NCBI RefSeq assembly: GCF_018294505.1
Contig: NC_057795.1
Coordinates: 524,959,184 to 525,023,183 of the forward strand
DNA length: 64,000 bases
Direction: 5' to 3'
Origin: Triticum aestivum
Taxonomy: Eukaryota > Streptophyta > Magnoliopsida > Poales > Poaceae
Position numbers and translations under genes: made by a program. Below, in pieces: positions 1 to 12,695 of this stretch (its first letter is position 1; every line of letters begins with the position of its first letter). Under the pieces are notes generated by a model that was not told the DNA's origin, ran no database searches, and saw only the letters and a list, made by a program, of their open reading frames with translations.

Positions 1-444
1 CTAAAAATAGCCTATACTTATGTATTTCGAAATTACATGGGCCTGGCCCAATAATAAGGTGACACAGCACCTAAAATAGCCTCGGGACGAAATTTATGAA
101 GTGGCATCTGGTATATTTCGTCCAAGGCTTCATGCACCCATTATGGTGGCTTCAAAGTCCTGAAATCATCACTTGTAACTCCGTTCTTGTTCCCCTTGCG
201 CATGCCATCATCTCCATGCTTGTTCTTGCTCCAATGTTCATCCTTCTCCAAGCTAGGCCCTTCATTTGTAAGCAAAACAAATGTATCCAATTTAGGCAGC
301 ATCATATTCTCATGAACATTAAAATCATTACCAACAAACGAAAGTACATGGTAATTTAGTTGGCGTGCATGAGCTCTAGTAATTGGTCAAGTATGTATAG
401 CAGCAGGGGCTGTGGGTGTAACAATTGTATTGATGTCCTCATCA
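1..444 (-). mobile_element. Family A (CRM-clade) 3' LTR, cut by window start
   Basis: Read on the minus strand, this is the first part of a family A LTR. The LTR begins at 444 with TGATGAGGACATCAATAC and is preceded (upstream on the minus strand) by the polypurine tract and the end of pol. It carries the last ~100 codons of the polyprotein, with the TAA stop at 141-143. The rest of the LTR (R, U5 and the CTCTATCA end) lies outside the window. It has private differences from the LTR at 6447-7363, so the two need not be a true LTR pair. Confidence 0.9.
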
Positions 445-3400
445 TCCTCCCCTTCTTGAAATGAAGTCGTCCTCGACGGAAGTTCATCTTCCTCACGCAA
501 ATAAGGCTTCAAATCTGCAATGTTAAAAGTGGGACTAACCCCAAAATCTGCAGGCAGCTCAAGTTTATATGCATTATCATTTATTTTCTCTAACACCTTA
601 AAGGGACCATCAGCACGTGGCATTAACTTTGATTTGCGCAAATCAGGAAATCTATCCTTACGCAAATGTAACCAAACAAGATCTCCAGGTGCAAACACAA
701 CATATTTTCTACCCTTATCTCCAGCAAGTTTATATTTAGCATTCATACGCTCAATGTTTTCCTTAGTTAACTCATGCATTTTAAAATCAATTCAGCACGT
801 TGTTTAGCATCAAAATTAACCTTCTCCGAAGATGGAAGAGGCAACAAATCAATAGGTGCACGAGGTAGGAAACCATACACAACTTCAAAAGGGCACATCT
901 TAGTAGTAGAATGCAATGAACGATTATAAGCAAATTCAATATGAGGCAAGCATTCCTCCCACATTTTCTTATTATTCTTCAAAACAGCCCTAAGCATAGT
1001 AGACAATGTTCTATTGACTACTTCAGTTTGTCCATCAGTTTGGGGGTGACAAGTAGTACTAAAAAGTAGTTTAGTCCCCAACTTAGCCCATAAACATCTC
1101 CAAAAGTGGCTAAGAAATTTAGTATCACGATCTGAAACAATAGTATTTGGCAGACCATGCAAGCGAATAATTTCACGAAAGAACAAATCAGCAACATTAA
1201 CAGCGTCATCGCTTTTATGACATGGTATAAAGTGTGCCATTTTCGAGAATCTATCCACGACAACAAATATGCTATCCCTCCCTTTCTTTGTTCGAGGTAA
1301 ACCTAAAACAAAGTCCATAGATATATCCTCCCAAGGAACACTAGGTACAGGCAAAGGCATATATAAACCATGAGGATTGAGTCGTGATTTAGCTTTTTGA
1401 CATGTAGTGCAGCGAGCAATAAAACGCTCAACATCCCGTCTCATCTTTGGCCAAAAGAAATGTGTAGCAAGTACGTCCTCCGTCTTCTTCACGCCAAAGT
1501 GTCCCATTAATCCTCCTCCATGCGCCTCCTGCAACAACAAAAGATGAACGGAGCTAGCTGGAATGCATAGCTTGTTAGCACGAAACACAAATCCACCGTT
1601 AACAACAAACTTGTTCCACATTCTTCCTTCTTTACAATTCTGCATTACATCTTTAAAATGAGCATCATGCACATATTGATCTTTGATGGTCTCCAAACCA
1701 AATATTTTGAAGTCAAGTTGTGAAAGCATAGTATAGCGACGAGACAATGCATCAGCAATAACATTTTCTTTTCCCTTCTTGTGTTTAATGACATAAGGGA
1801 AAGTCTCAATGAATTCAACCCATTTAGCATGTCTACGATTCAGTTTAGCTTGACTTTTAATATGTTTCAAAGATTCATGATCAGAATGTATAACAAATTC
1901 TTTGGGCCATAAATAATGTTGCCATGTTTCTAAAGTCCGAACAAGAGCATATAATTCTTTATCATAAGTAGAATAATTCAGACTAGGCCCACTCAATTTT
2001 TCAGAAAAGTATGCAACAGGTTTGCCATCTTGTAATAACACACCTCCTAATCCAATTCCACTAGCATCACATTCAAGCTCAAAAGTCTTATTAAAATCAA
2101 GAAGTTGGAGTGAAGGAGCATGTGTCAACTTATCTTTCAATACCGTGAAGGCTTCTTCCTGTGCGGTACCCCAAAGAAAAGGCACATCTTTCTTTGTAAG
2201 CTCATTGAGAGGTGCAGCAATGGTGCTGAAATCTCTCACAAAACGCCTATAGAATCCAGCGAGGCCAAGAAAACTCCTCACTTGTGTGACCGTTTTGGGC
2301 TGCGGCCAACTCTCAATAGCTTCAATCTTGGCTTTATCAACTTCAATTCCCTGTGGAGTAACAACATAGCCAAGAAAAGATACTCGGTCGGTGCAAAAGG
2401 TGCACTTCCCAAGGTTACCAAACAAACGTGCATCACGTAGAGCAATAAAAACAGCACGTAAATGTTCCAAATGTTCTTCCAAAGATCTGCTATAAATCAA
2501 TATGTCATCAAAGTAAACTACCACAAATCGTCCAATGAAAGCACGTAAAACTTCGTTCATTAATCTCATGAAAGTACTAGGTGCATTAGTTAACCCAAAA
2601 GGCATGACTAACCACTCATATAATCCAAACTTAATTTTAAATGCTGTTTTCCATTCATCTCCCAATTTCATACGAATTTGATGGTAGCCACTACGCAAAT
2701 CAACTTTGGAGAATATTGTAGAGCCACTCAATTCATCAAGCATATCATCTAGCCTAGGAATAGGATGACGATAACGAATAGTAATATTATTAATGCCTCT
2801 ACAATCAACACACATACGTGATGTACCATCCTTTTTCGGCACTAGAATAATAGGAACAGCACAAGGACTAAGGGATTCGCGTATATAACCTTTGTCGAGA
2901 AGCTCTTGTACTTGACGCATAATCTCCTTCGTCTCCTCTGGATTGGTACGGTATGGTGCACGGTTTGGCAGGGAAGCACCGGGAATTAAGTCAATCTGAT
3001 GCTCAATCCCTCGAATAGGCGGTAATCCCAGTGGCACGTCTTGTGGAAAAACGTCAGTGAACTCCTGCAAAATGTTAGTGACAGCAGGAGGCAAAGAGGA
3101 AGGCACGTCCTCGAATGAAAATAATGCCTCTTTGCACACAAAAGCATAGCAAACAGATTTGCTGAAATCTAGCTCATCAATATCAGATTTGGTGGCAAAT
3201 AAACATGCACTTTTCAATTTAATTTCAGAAGCTACACTAGATGGTTTATTATTAGGCTTCATTTGTTGCTCAAATTCTTTTGCCACAATCTGATTTTCAC
3301 TCTTATTCTTCTCCTGTTTTGCTTTATTAGCTCTATTAATATCATCTTTCAAAATGGAATCAGGAGTCATAGGAAGCAAAGTAATATTTTTATCCTTATG

Positions 3401-5248
3401 AACAAGAGTATAGTGATTGTTTCTACCATGGTGTACAGAATTTTTATCAAATTGCCATGGTCTACCAAGTAATAAGGAACATGCTTGCATAGGTACCACA
3501 TCACAATCAACATAAGCAGCATATGTAGAGATACTAAAATGCACACGAACAGTACGTGTTACCTTAACCTTGCCGCTGTTGTTGAACCATTGGATGTAGT
3601 AAGGATGTGGATGTGGTCTTGTGGTGAGAGAAAGCTTCTCCACCATCTCCATGCTAGCCAAGTTGTTGCAGCTCCCTCCGTCTATTATGACGCGCATAGA
3701 ACGTTCCTTCACAACTCCCTTGGTATGGAACAAATTGTGCCTCTGATTTTGCTCAGCTTGTGTGACCTGCACACTCAAAACACGTTGAGCAACTTAACAT
3801 TCATACCTGTCAGCGTCTTCAGGAGCCATGTATTGTGTCTCATGATCAGAATCATCTCCACCATGTTCTTCACGTGTAATAAGAGCCAATGTCTCCTCAT
3901 CATAGTCACTAGCGGACTCATATCCACCACCCTCGGTAGCAATCATCACACGCAGAGATTTGCATTCTCTCGCATAATGACCTTCTCCCTTACAACGACG
4001 ACAAATAATATCACTTGTGTGCCCTGTTGATGCCCTGGAAGAAGAAGAACTCTGTGCAGGCCCGGCAGGTGCGCTCTTGGCAGATAATGGTGGTTGTGCC
4101 TGTTTTCTTGTATCACGACTGGAGGAGGCACGTGATTGAGGTGCTAGTGCAGTTGAAGTAGAAGATGCACGCGGTGTCCATGATGAAGGTCGGCCTGCAG
4201 AAAAGTTAGTTCGCGCCAATGCTTGTCGATCCTGCACTTGACGTTCAGCTTTACAAGCAAGATGGAATAAACGAGTGATATTAGTATACTCCTTATAGTC
4301 TAGAATGGTCTGAATCTCTCTATTTAATCCACCCAGAAAACGTGCAAGCATAGCTTCATTCTCCTCAACAATACCACATCTAATCATGCCAGTTTGTAAT
4401 TCCTGATAATATTCTTCTACAGAATTTTTTCCTTGTCTTAAGCGTTGTAATTTTTGAAGGAATTCACGTTGATAATATGGTGGAACCCAACGAGTACGCA
4501 TAGTAGTTTTCAAAGCAGCCCAAGTAGTTGGAATAGGATATAATCTACAATGTTCAGACCACCATACACATGCAAAACTAGTGAAAGCACAAACAGCAGC
4601 AGCAACTCGTCTCTCCTCAGGATATTGTAAACATGTAAATCGTTGTTCAGTTTCTAACTCCCAAGTAAGATATATATCAGGAACATATCTACCCTCAAAT
4701 GGTGGAATATTCAATTTCAGTTTAGGAATATGGACATCATCTCGTACCTGAGGTGGTGGTGCAGGCCTACCATTACGAATATATACCTGAGGTCGACCTG
4801 CTGGTGGTGGTGCAGGTGGCTGCACGTAGTGCTGATTTTGATCAACCTCATCCTCATAATCTCCCACATAATCATCCTCCTCCGCATCAGCAGCAGGAGC
4901 CACAGAAGTATCAACAGCAGCACCAATAGTTTGGCCAAACGCAAGAGGAACACGGCTCGCTCGGCGGAGGTCTATTTCGTGACGTGGAGGTAGTGGTTGT
5001 TGTTGTTGTTGGAGAGGTGCGTTAGGAGCAGCGGGTGGTGGTGGTGGAAGACGCGCGAGCAATTCATTAAACTAGTTATCGAGCTTTGTTTCGAACGTCT
5101 TCTCCATGCCATCTATCTTCTCCATGGCCTCTTCAAATCTGTTTAGCACGTCTTGCACCTGTCCACTCATCATTTGCTGAAATTTATCATGCAAATCCTT
5201 ATTCGTCATGTTCTCCCAGTCAGTCTCGTCGGCTTGTGATCCTGGCAT
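141..5248 (-). pseudogene. Element A1 gag-pol polyprotein, broken
   Basis: This is a complete-length CRM-clade Ty3/gypsy polyprotein. On the minus strand the order is gag (ATG at 5248), a proline-rich linker, a CCHC knuckle (CRRCKGEGHYAREC, about 3965-4010), protease ([12 protein letters not shown], about 3665-3700), RT with YFDD near 2500, RNase H (DASGIG near 2060), integrase with an HHCC zinc finger (about 1400-1520) and a D,D,E core (SDRD near 1125, DGQTE near 1020), and a C-terminal tail entering the LTR. It would make the virus-like particle and the copying and integrating enzymes. Three breaks are visible: a TAG in gag (5072-5074), a TAA between gag and protease (3794-3796) and a 1-bp deletion near 780. 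RT and integrase catalytic residues are otherwise kept. Family and domain order are very clear; it is not functional as it stands. Confidence 0.93.
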
Positions 5249-6446
5249 GGTTAGCAGCAATAGAAACACACAAGAATATGATCCTACAGACTACTAACAA
5301 GAGGTGGTGGTGGGTGTCACAAATCCGTCAAGCAAATCTCAAATTCTTACCAGTTCTTACCCAGCAGCAGGCGGTGATCGGCAACCGTTGTAGTCAAAAA
5401 CTCTCAAAGATTGGATAGAGCCATTACCAGGGAGAGTCAAACGCACGACGTAGATGTATGTCGAGCTGGGAAGGCTTATAATATGGTAGCAAAAAGGGTC
5501 AGCAATATTCAATTCAGAGATGCAAAGTTGAATAAACGCTCAACGACTGTACTGTGCTGGTCCTAGGCTAGACTGTGCTAGAGACGCGAGCCTAGAACAC
5601 CAACAAAATCACAGCGCGGCACGTAAACAAGGGAAAAGCACACTCTGGAATTTTTTTTCGCTCTTTTTTTTGCGCTCTTTTTTTTGCGCCGCTTTTTTTT
5701 GCGAAAAATCACTATATTGGCGAGTGTCTCAAAACTCTTCCTAGCTCAAACTGACAGGATGGGCACGAAATTTTTTCGACCAATTTTTTTTTCGACTGCC
5801 CGGGCCCAAAAACTGGAAACGGGTCAAAAAAAACTTCCTATAATGGCACCTGTCTCAAAACACTCATAAACACCTAAAAATAGGATAGCCAGAATTTTTT
5901 TCGGAAAATGCGTTTTTGAAAAATTTTGGGCCTAAACGGAGCGTGGTTTCCGGACTCTTTTTTTTTCGAAACCTACTCCGGCAAGGAAACACGAATCGGA
6001 ATCTAGATGGATCTCGAAAACAAACCTAATATGACAAGAACTCGGATTGGTGGTGGATATATGGTGGTAGATGGCAGCGGTGGTGGTATATGACAGCTGT
6101 GGTGGTATATGGATACGGATTCGAAGCGGTGGCGGATAAGCGGTGGTGGTAGATGGCAGGGGCGATGATGATGGTGCGGCGGCGGCGTGACAACTTATGA
6201 CCAGAACTCGAAACTCTAAAAGACTAGACTCTAAGACCAGCAACTAGACACGACGATGCAACCGCAAATTCAACAAAGCAAAACCCTAAAAAGATTATGC
6301 AAAGGCTCAGATTGGTTCGGATATGATGAACTAACCCTAATTTTTTTTGTGGCTTTTTCGTGGACTATAGGTATGAAGAACAGACTCGATCTAAACTACG
6401 AAAAACTGTAAAATCTCACCGAGCAACCTGGAGCTTTGATACCACT
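5249..6446 (-). mobile_element. Element A1 5' untranslated leader with primer-binding site
   Basis: This is the non-coding leader between the 5' LTR and the gag ATG. The primer-binding site is at about 6427-6444 (minus-strand TGGTATCAAAG...), complementary to the 3' end of initiator-Met tRNA apart from late mismatches, two bases after the LTR as usual. The leader contains T-rich runs with CGCTC/GCGC interruptions (5648-5702) and a degenerate TACCACCACC/CCATAT repeat (about 6045-6180). I see no gene in it. Confidence 0.85.
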
Positions 6447-7363
6447 TGATATAAGCAAAGGTGTCCCGTCTTTCGATGAGATGATGGATATCGCTTTGGT
6501 GGCAGTCGACTTTGATGATCCGACTACGAACGTGCGAGGACGTCGCGCCTTAGCAATCGCTAAACCAACTCCGAGAGGTTATTGACCACGCCGGAGCACG
6601 ATCAACCTGACCACGAGGGTCTGTTTCCTGCGAGCAAACGAAGAACAAGCAAGAAACTGAGATTGCAATCTGGATATTGCGAATATAAGATGAAAGCTTT
6701 ATTGATCAAGGTGGGGTTTGTGACGCCTTTGTCTGGTCGTTGAACACAAACGAAGTACGCGAAGTTGCAGCTATGGCGAACTTTTAATCTAAACAAAACC
6801 CAAAGTCTAAACGATGCCCTAAGGGCTATACATATGGAGGAAGAGGGGGGGAATTTCGTGGCCCTTGGTGGAGGGGTCCGAAACCAACCCTATCTCTTGT
6901 TTCCCCACACATACGGACTCTAAAAATAGCCTATACTTATGTATTTCTAAATTACATGGGCCTGGCCCAATAAAAAGGTGACGCAGCACCTAAAATAGCC
7001 TCGGGACGAAATTTATGAAGTGGCATCTTGTATATTTCGTCCAAGGCTTCATGCACCCATAATGGTGGCTTCAAAGTCCTGAAATCATCACTTGTAACTC
7101 CGTTCTTGTTCCCCTTGCGCATGCCATCATCTCCATGCTTGTTCTTGCTCCAATTTTCATCCTTCTCCAAGCTAGGCCCTTCATTTGTAAGCAAAACAAA
7201 TGTATCCAATTTAGGCAGCATCATATTCTCATGAACATTAGAATCATTACCAAGAAACGAAAGTACCTGGTAATTTAGTTGGTGTGCACGAGCTCTAGTA
7301 ATTGGTCCAGTATGTATAGCAGCAGGGGCTGTGGGTGTAACAATTGTATTGATGTCCTCATCA
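6447..7363 (-). mobile_element. Family A LTR shared by two minus-strand units
   Basis: A full-length LTR of 917 bp. Its U5 end is mutated (TGATATAAGC in place of TGATAGAGGC), and on that side it abuts a primer-binding site, making it the 5' LTR of A1. Its U3 end at 7363 abuts the polypurine tract and pol C-terminus of a second minus-strand unit (7364-8511), making it also that unit's 3' LTR. There is no target duplication on either side. This LTR / internal / LTR / internal arrangement is the usual trace of unequal recombination between elements. Confidence 0.9.
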
Positions 7364-8511
7364 TCCTCCCCTTCTTGAAATGAAGTCGTCCTCGATGGAA
7401 GATCATCTTCCTCACCCAAATAAGGCTTCAAATCTGCAATGTTAAAAGTGGGACTAACCCCAAAATCTGTAGGCAGCTCAAGTTTATATGCATTATCATT
7501 TATTTTCTCTAACACCTTAAAGGGACCATCAGCACGTGGCATTAACTTTGATTTGCGCAAATCAGGAAATCTATCCTTACGCAAATGTAACCAAACAAGA
7601 TCTCCAGGTGCAAACACAACATGTTTTCTACCCTTATCTCCAGCAAGTTTATATTTAGCATTCATACGCTCAATGTTTTCCTTAGTTAACTCATGCATTT
7701 TTAAAATCAATTCAGCACGTTGTTTAGCATCAAATTTAACCTTCTCCGAAGATGGAAGAGGCAACAAATCAATAGGTGCACGAGGTAGGAAACCATACAC
7801 AACTTCAAAAGGGCACATCTTAGTAGTAGAATGCAATGAACGATTATAAGCAAATTCAATATGAGGCAAGCATTCCTCCCACATTTTCTTATTATTCTTC
7901 AAAACAGCCCTAAGCATAGTAGACAACGTTCTATTGACTACTTCAGTTTGTCCATCAGTTTGGGGGTGACAAGTAGTACTAAAAAGTAGTTTAGTCCCCA
8001 ACTTAGCCCATAAACATCTCCAAAAGTGGCTAAGAAATTTAGTATCACGATCTGAAACAATAGTATTTGGCACACCATGCAAGCGAATAATTTCACGAAA
8101 GAACAAATCAGCAACATTAACAGCATCATCGCTTTTATGACATGGTATAAAGTGTGCCATTTTCGAGAATCTATCCACGACAACAAATATGCTATCCCTC
8201 CCCTTCTTTGTTCGAGGTAAACCTAAAACAAAGTCCATAGATATATCCTCCCAAGGAACACTAGGTACAGGTAAGGCATATATAAACCATGAGGATTGAG
8301 TCGTGACTTAGCTTTTTGACATGTAGTGCAGTGAGCAATAAAACGCTCAACATCCCGTCTCATCTTTGGCCAAAAGAAATGTGTAGCAAGTACGTCCTCC
8401 GTCTTCTTCACGCCAAAGTGTCCCATTAATCCTCCTCCATGCGCCTCCTGCAACAACAAAAGACGAACGGAGCTAGCTGGAATGCATAGCTTGTTAGCAC
8501 GAAACACAAAT
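7364..8511 (-). pseudogene. Element A2 integrase fragment
   Basis: The 3' part of family A pol, from [10 protein letters not shown] near the integrase zinc finger to the polypurine tract; coding continues into the LTR at 6447-7363. The HHCC and D,D,E motifs can be read. A small deletion near 8271 (between the PVPS and GLYMP motifs) shifts the frame. The upstream end is cut at 8511, where an LTR in the opposite orientation begins. Bases 7492-8511 are repeated at 9378-10397 (1020 bp) on the far side of that LTR. Confidence 0.9.
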
Positions 8512-9377
8512 TGATGAGGACATCAATACAATTGTTACACCCACAGCCCCTGCTGCTATACATACTGGACCAATTACTAGAGCTCGTGCACGCCAACTAA
8601 ATTTCCAGGTACTTTCGTTTCTTGGTAATGATTCTAATGTTCATGAGAATATGATGCTGCCTAAATTGGATACATTTGTTTTGCTTACAAATGAAGGGCC
8701 TAGCTTGGAGAAGGATGAACATTGGAGCAAGAACAAGCATGGAGATGATGGCATGCGCAAGGGGAACAAGAACGGAGTTACAAGTGATGATTTCAGGACT
8801 TTGAAGCCACCATAATGGGTGCATGACGCCTTGGACGAAATATACAAGATGCCACTTCATAAATTTCGTCCCCAGGCTAATTTAGGTGCTGCGTCACCTT
8901 ATTAGAGTCTGTATGTGTGGGGAAACAAGAGATAGGGTTGATTTCGGACCCCTCCACCAAGGGCCACGAAATTCCCCCCTCTTCCTCCATATATACAGCC
9001 CTTAGGGCATCGTTTAGACTTTGGGTTTTGTTTAGATTAAAAGTTCGCCATAGCTGCAACTTCGCGTACTTCGTTTGTGTTCAACGACCAGACAAAGGCG
9101 TCACAGAACCCCACCTTGATCAATAAAGCTTTCATCTTATATTCGCAATATCCAGATTGCAATCTTAGTTTCTTGCTTGTTCTTCGTTTGCTCGCAGGAA
9201 ACAGACCCTCGTGGTCAGGTTGATCGTGCTCCGGCGTGGTCAATAACCTCTCGGAGTTGGTTTAGCGATTGCTAAGGCGCGACGTCCTCGCACGTTCGTA
9301 GTCGGATCGTCAAAGTCGACTTCCACCAAAGCGATATCCATCATCTCATCGAAAGATCGGGACCCTCGCCTCTATCA
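8512..9377 (+). mobile_element. Inverted family A LTR without target duplication
   Basis: A plus-strand LTR with both ends exact (TGATGAGG at 8512, CTCTATCA at 9377), sitting between two minus-strand pol segments. The flanks CAAAT and ATTAT do not match, so there is no 5-bp target duplication. About 50 bp near 8900, the segment normally holding TGGGCCAGGCCC, is missing. The last 23 bases (GATCGGGACCCTCGCC...) match family B LTRs rather than other A copies, so this is a hybrid LTR. Confidence 0.88.
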
Positions 9378-12300
9378 ATTATCATTTATTTTCTCTAACA
9401 CCTTAAAGGGACCATCAGCACGTGGCATTAACTTTGATTTGCGCAAATCAGGAAATCTATCCTTACGCAAATGTAACCAAACAAGATCTCCAGGTGCAAA
9501 CACAACATGTTTTCTACCCTTATCTCCAGCAAGTTTATATTTAGCATTCATACGCTCAATGTTTTCCTTAGTTAACTCATGCATTTTTAAAATCAATTCA
9601 GCACGTTGTTTAGCATCAAAATTAACCTTCTCCGAAGATGGAAGAGGCAACAAATCAATAGGTGCACGAGGTAGGAAACCATACACAACTTCAAAAGGGC
9701 ACATCTTAGTAGTAGAATGCAATGAACGATTATAAGCAAATTCAATATGAGGCAAGCATTCCTCCCACATTTTCTTATTATTCTTCAAAACAGCCCTAAG
9801 CATAGTAGACAACGTTCTATTGACTACTTAAGTTTGTCCATCAGTTTGGGGGTGACAAGTAGTACTAAAAAGCAGTTTAGTCCCCAACTTAGCCCATAAA
9901 CATCTCCAAAAGTGGCTAAGAAATTTAGTATCACGATCTGAAACAATAGTATTTGGCACACCATGCAAGCGAATAATTTCACGAAAGAACAAATCAGCAA
10001 CATTAACAGCATCATCGCTTTTATGACATGGTATAAAGTGTGCCATTTTCGAGAATCTATCCACGACAACAAATATGCTATCCCTCCCCTTCTTTGTTCG
10101 AGGTAAACCTAAAACAAAGTCCATAGATATATCCTCCCAAGGAACACTAGGTACAGGCAAAGGCATATATAAACCATGAGGATTGAGTCGTGACTTAGCT
10201 TTTTGACATGTAGTGCATCGAGCAATAAAACGCTCAACATCCCGTCTCATCTTTGGCCAAAAGAAATGTGTAGCATGTACGTCCTCCGTCTTCTTCACGC
10301 CAAAGTGTCCCATTAATCCTCCTCCATGCGCCTCCTGCAACAACAAAAGACGAACGGAGCTAGCTGGATGCATAGCTTGTTAGCACGAAACACAAATCCA
10401 TCGTTAACGACAAACTTGTTCCACATTCTTCCTTCTTTACAATTCTGCATTACATCTTTAAAATCAGCATCATGCACATATTGATCTTTGATGGTCTCCA
10501 AACCAAATATTTTGAAGTCAAGTTGTGAAAGCATAGTATAGCGACGAGACAATGCCTCTTTGCACACAAAAGCATAGCAAACAGATTTGCTGAAATCTAG
10601 CTCATCAATATCAGATTTGGTGGCAAATAAACATGCACTTTTCAATTTAATTTCAGAAGCAACACTAGATGGTTTATTATTAGGCTTCATTTGTTGCTCA
10701 AATTCTTTTGCCACAATCTGATTTTCACTCTTATTCGTCTCCTGTTTTGCTTTATTAGCTCTATTAATATCATCTTTCAAAATGGAATCAGGAGTCATAG
10801 GAAGCAAAGTAATATTTTTATCCTTATGAACAAGAGTATAGTGATTGTTTCTACCATGGTGTACAGAATTTTTATCAAATTGCCATGGTCTACCAAGTAA
10901 TAAGGAACATGCTTGCATAGGTACCACATCACAATCAACATAATCAGCATATGTAGAGATACTAAAATGCACACGAACAGTACGTGTTACCTTAACCTTG
11001 CCGCTGTTGTTGAACCATTGGATGTAGTAAGGATGTGGATGTGGTATTGTGGTGAGAGAAAGCTTCTCCACCATCTCCATGCTAGCCAAGTTGTTGCAGC
11101 TCCCTCCGTCTATTATGACGCGCACAGAATGTTCCTTCACAACTCCCTTGGTATGGAACAAATTGTGCCTCTGATTTTGCTCAGCTTGTGTGACCTGCAC
11201 ACTCAAAACACGTTGAGCAACTAAACATTCATACCTGTCAGCGTCTTCAGGAGCCATGTATTGTGTCTCATGATCAGAATCATCTCCACCATGTTCTTCA
11301 CGTGTAATAAGAGCCAATGTCTCCTCATCATAGTCACTAGCGGACTCATATCCACCATCCGCGGTAGCAATCATCACACACGGAGATTTGCATTCCCTCG
11401 CATAATGACCTCCTCCCTTACAACGACGACAAATAATATCACTTGTGTGCCCTGTTGATGCCATGGAAGAAGAAGAACGCTGTGCATGCCCCGCATGTGC
11501 GCTCTTGGCAGATAATGGTGGTTGTGCCTGTTTTCTTGTATCACGGCTGGAGGTGGCACCGGATGGAGGTGCTGGTGCAGTTGAAGTAGAAGATGCACGT
11601 GGTGTCCATGATGAAGGTCGGCCTGCAGAAAAGTTAGTTCGCCCCAATGCTTGTCTATCCTGCACTTCACGTTCAGCTTTACAAGCAAGATGGAATAAAC
11701 GAGTGATATTAGTATACTCCTTATAGTCTAGAATGGTCTGAATCTCTCTATTTAATCCACCCAGAAAACGTGCAAGCATAGCTTCATTCTCCTCAACAAT
11801 ACCACATCTAATCATGCCAGTTTGTAATTCCTGATAATATTCTTCTACCGAATTTTTTCCTTGTCTTAAGCGCTGTAACTTTTTGAAGCAATTCACGTTG
11901 ATAATATGGTGGAACCCAACGCGTACGCATAGCAGTTTTCAAAGCGGCCCAAGTAGTTGGAATAGGATACAATCTACAATGTTCAGACCACCATACACAT
12001 GCAAAACTAGTGAAAGCACAAACAGCAGCAGCAACTCGTCTCTCCTCAGGATATTGTAAACATGTAAATCATTGTTCAGTTTCTAACTCCCAAGTAAGAT
12101 ATATATCAGGAACATATCTACCCTCAAATGGTGGAATATTCAATTTCAGTTTAGGAATATGGACATCATCTCGTACCTCAGGTGGTGGTGCAGGCCTACC
12201 ATTACGAATATATACCTGAGGTCGACCTGCTCGTGGTGGTGCTGGTGGCTGCTCGTAGATCTGATTTTGATCAACCTCATCCTCATAATCGCCCGCATAC

Positions 12301-12689
12301 TCATCATCCTCCTGGGTACCAGCAACAGCAGTAGCAGGAGCCACAGAAGTATCAACAGCAGCACCAACAGTTTGGCCAAACGCAAGAGGAACACGGCTCG
12401 CTCGGCGAAGGTCTATTTCGCGACGTGGAGGTAGTCGTCGTTGTTGTTGTTGGAGAGGTGCGTTAGGTGCAGCGGGTGGTGGTGGTGGAAGACGCGCGAG
12501 CAATTCATTAAATCTGTTATCGAGCTTTGTTTCGAACGTCTTCTCAAGGCCAGTGATCTTCTCCATGGCCTCTTCAAAATTGTTCAGCACATCTTGCACC
12601 TGTTCAGTCATCATTTGCTGAAACTTATCATGAAGCTCCTTGTTCGATAAATTCTCCCAGTCAATCTCGTCGGCTTGTGATCCTGGCAT
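9378..12689 (-). pseudogene. Element A3 gag-pol with in-frame loss of RT and RNase H
   Basis: Minus-strand family A polyprotein with its gag ATG at 12689. Gag, zinc knuckle and protease are present. At about 10553 the protease tail (FVCKEAL) is joined directly to the start of the integrase region (SRRYTML), removing all of RT and RNase H. The join keeps the reading frame and lies at a shared GCATT. Other damage: a TGA in gag (12069-12071, CGA to TGA type), a 1-bp insertion near 11880 and a 1-bp deletion near 10369. The integrase is cut at 9378. Gag subtype is I/a (see the gag mosaic finding). The element is interrupted by A4 two bases upstream of its start codon region. Confidence 0.9.
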
Positions 12690-12690
12690 G

Positions 12691-12695
12691 GTTAG
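12691..12695. repeat. Target site duplication GTTAG, left copy, of element A4
   Basis: GTTAG lies directly before the A4 5' LTR and again directly after its 3' LTR (23311-23315). The flanking sequence is the A3 gag start and 5'UTR, which read continuously once A4 and one GTTAG are removed. This proves one clean integration event. Confidence 0.95.

Noticed and set aside
520..4030. Many plus-strand frames of 60-180 codons opposite A1 gag-pol, repeated in every A copy
   Set aside because: They are antisense shadows of the polyprotein codon pattern and have no domain or start signals of their own.
8512..9377. Ordinary solo LTR left by LTR-LTR recombination
   Set aside because: A solo LTR keeps its 5-bp target duplication and lies in continuous host sequence. 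Here the flanks differ (CAAAT, ATTAT) and the host is duplicated for 1020 bp.
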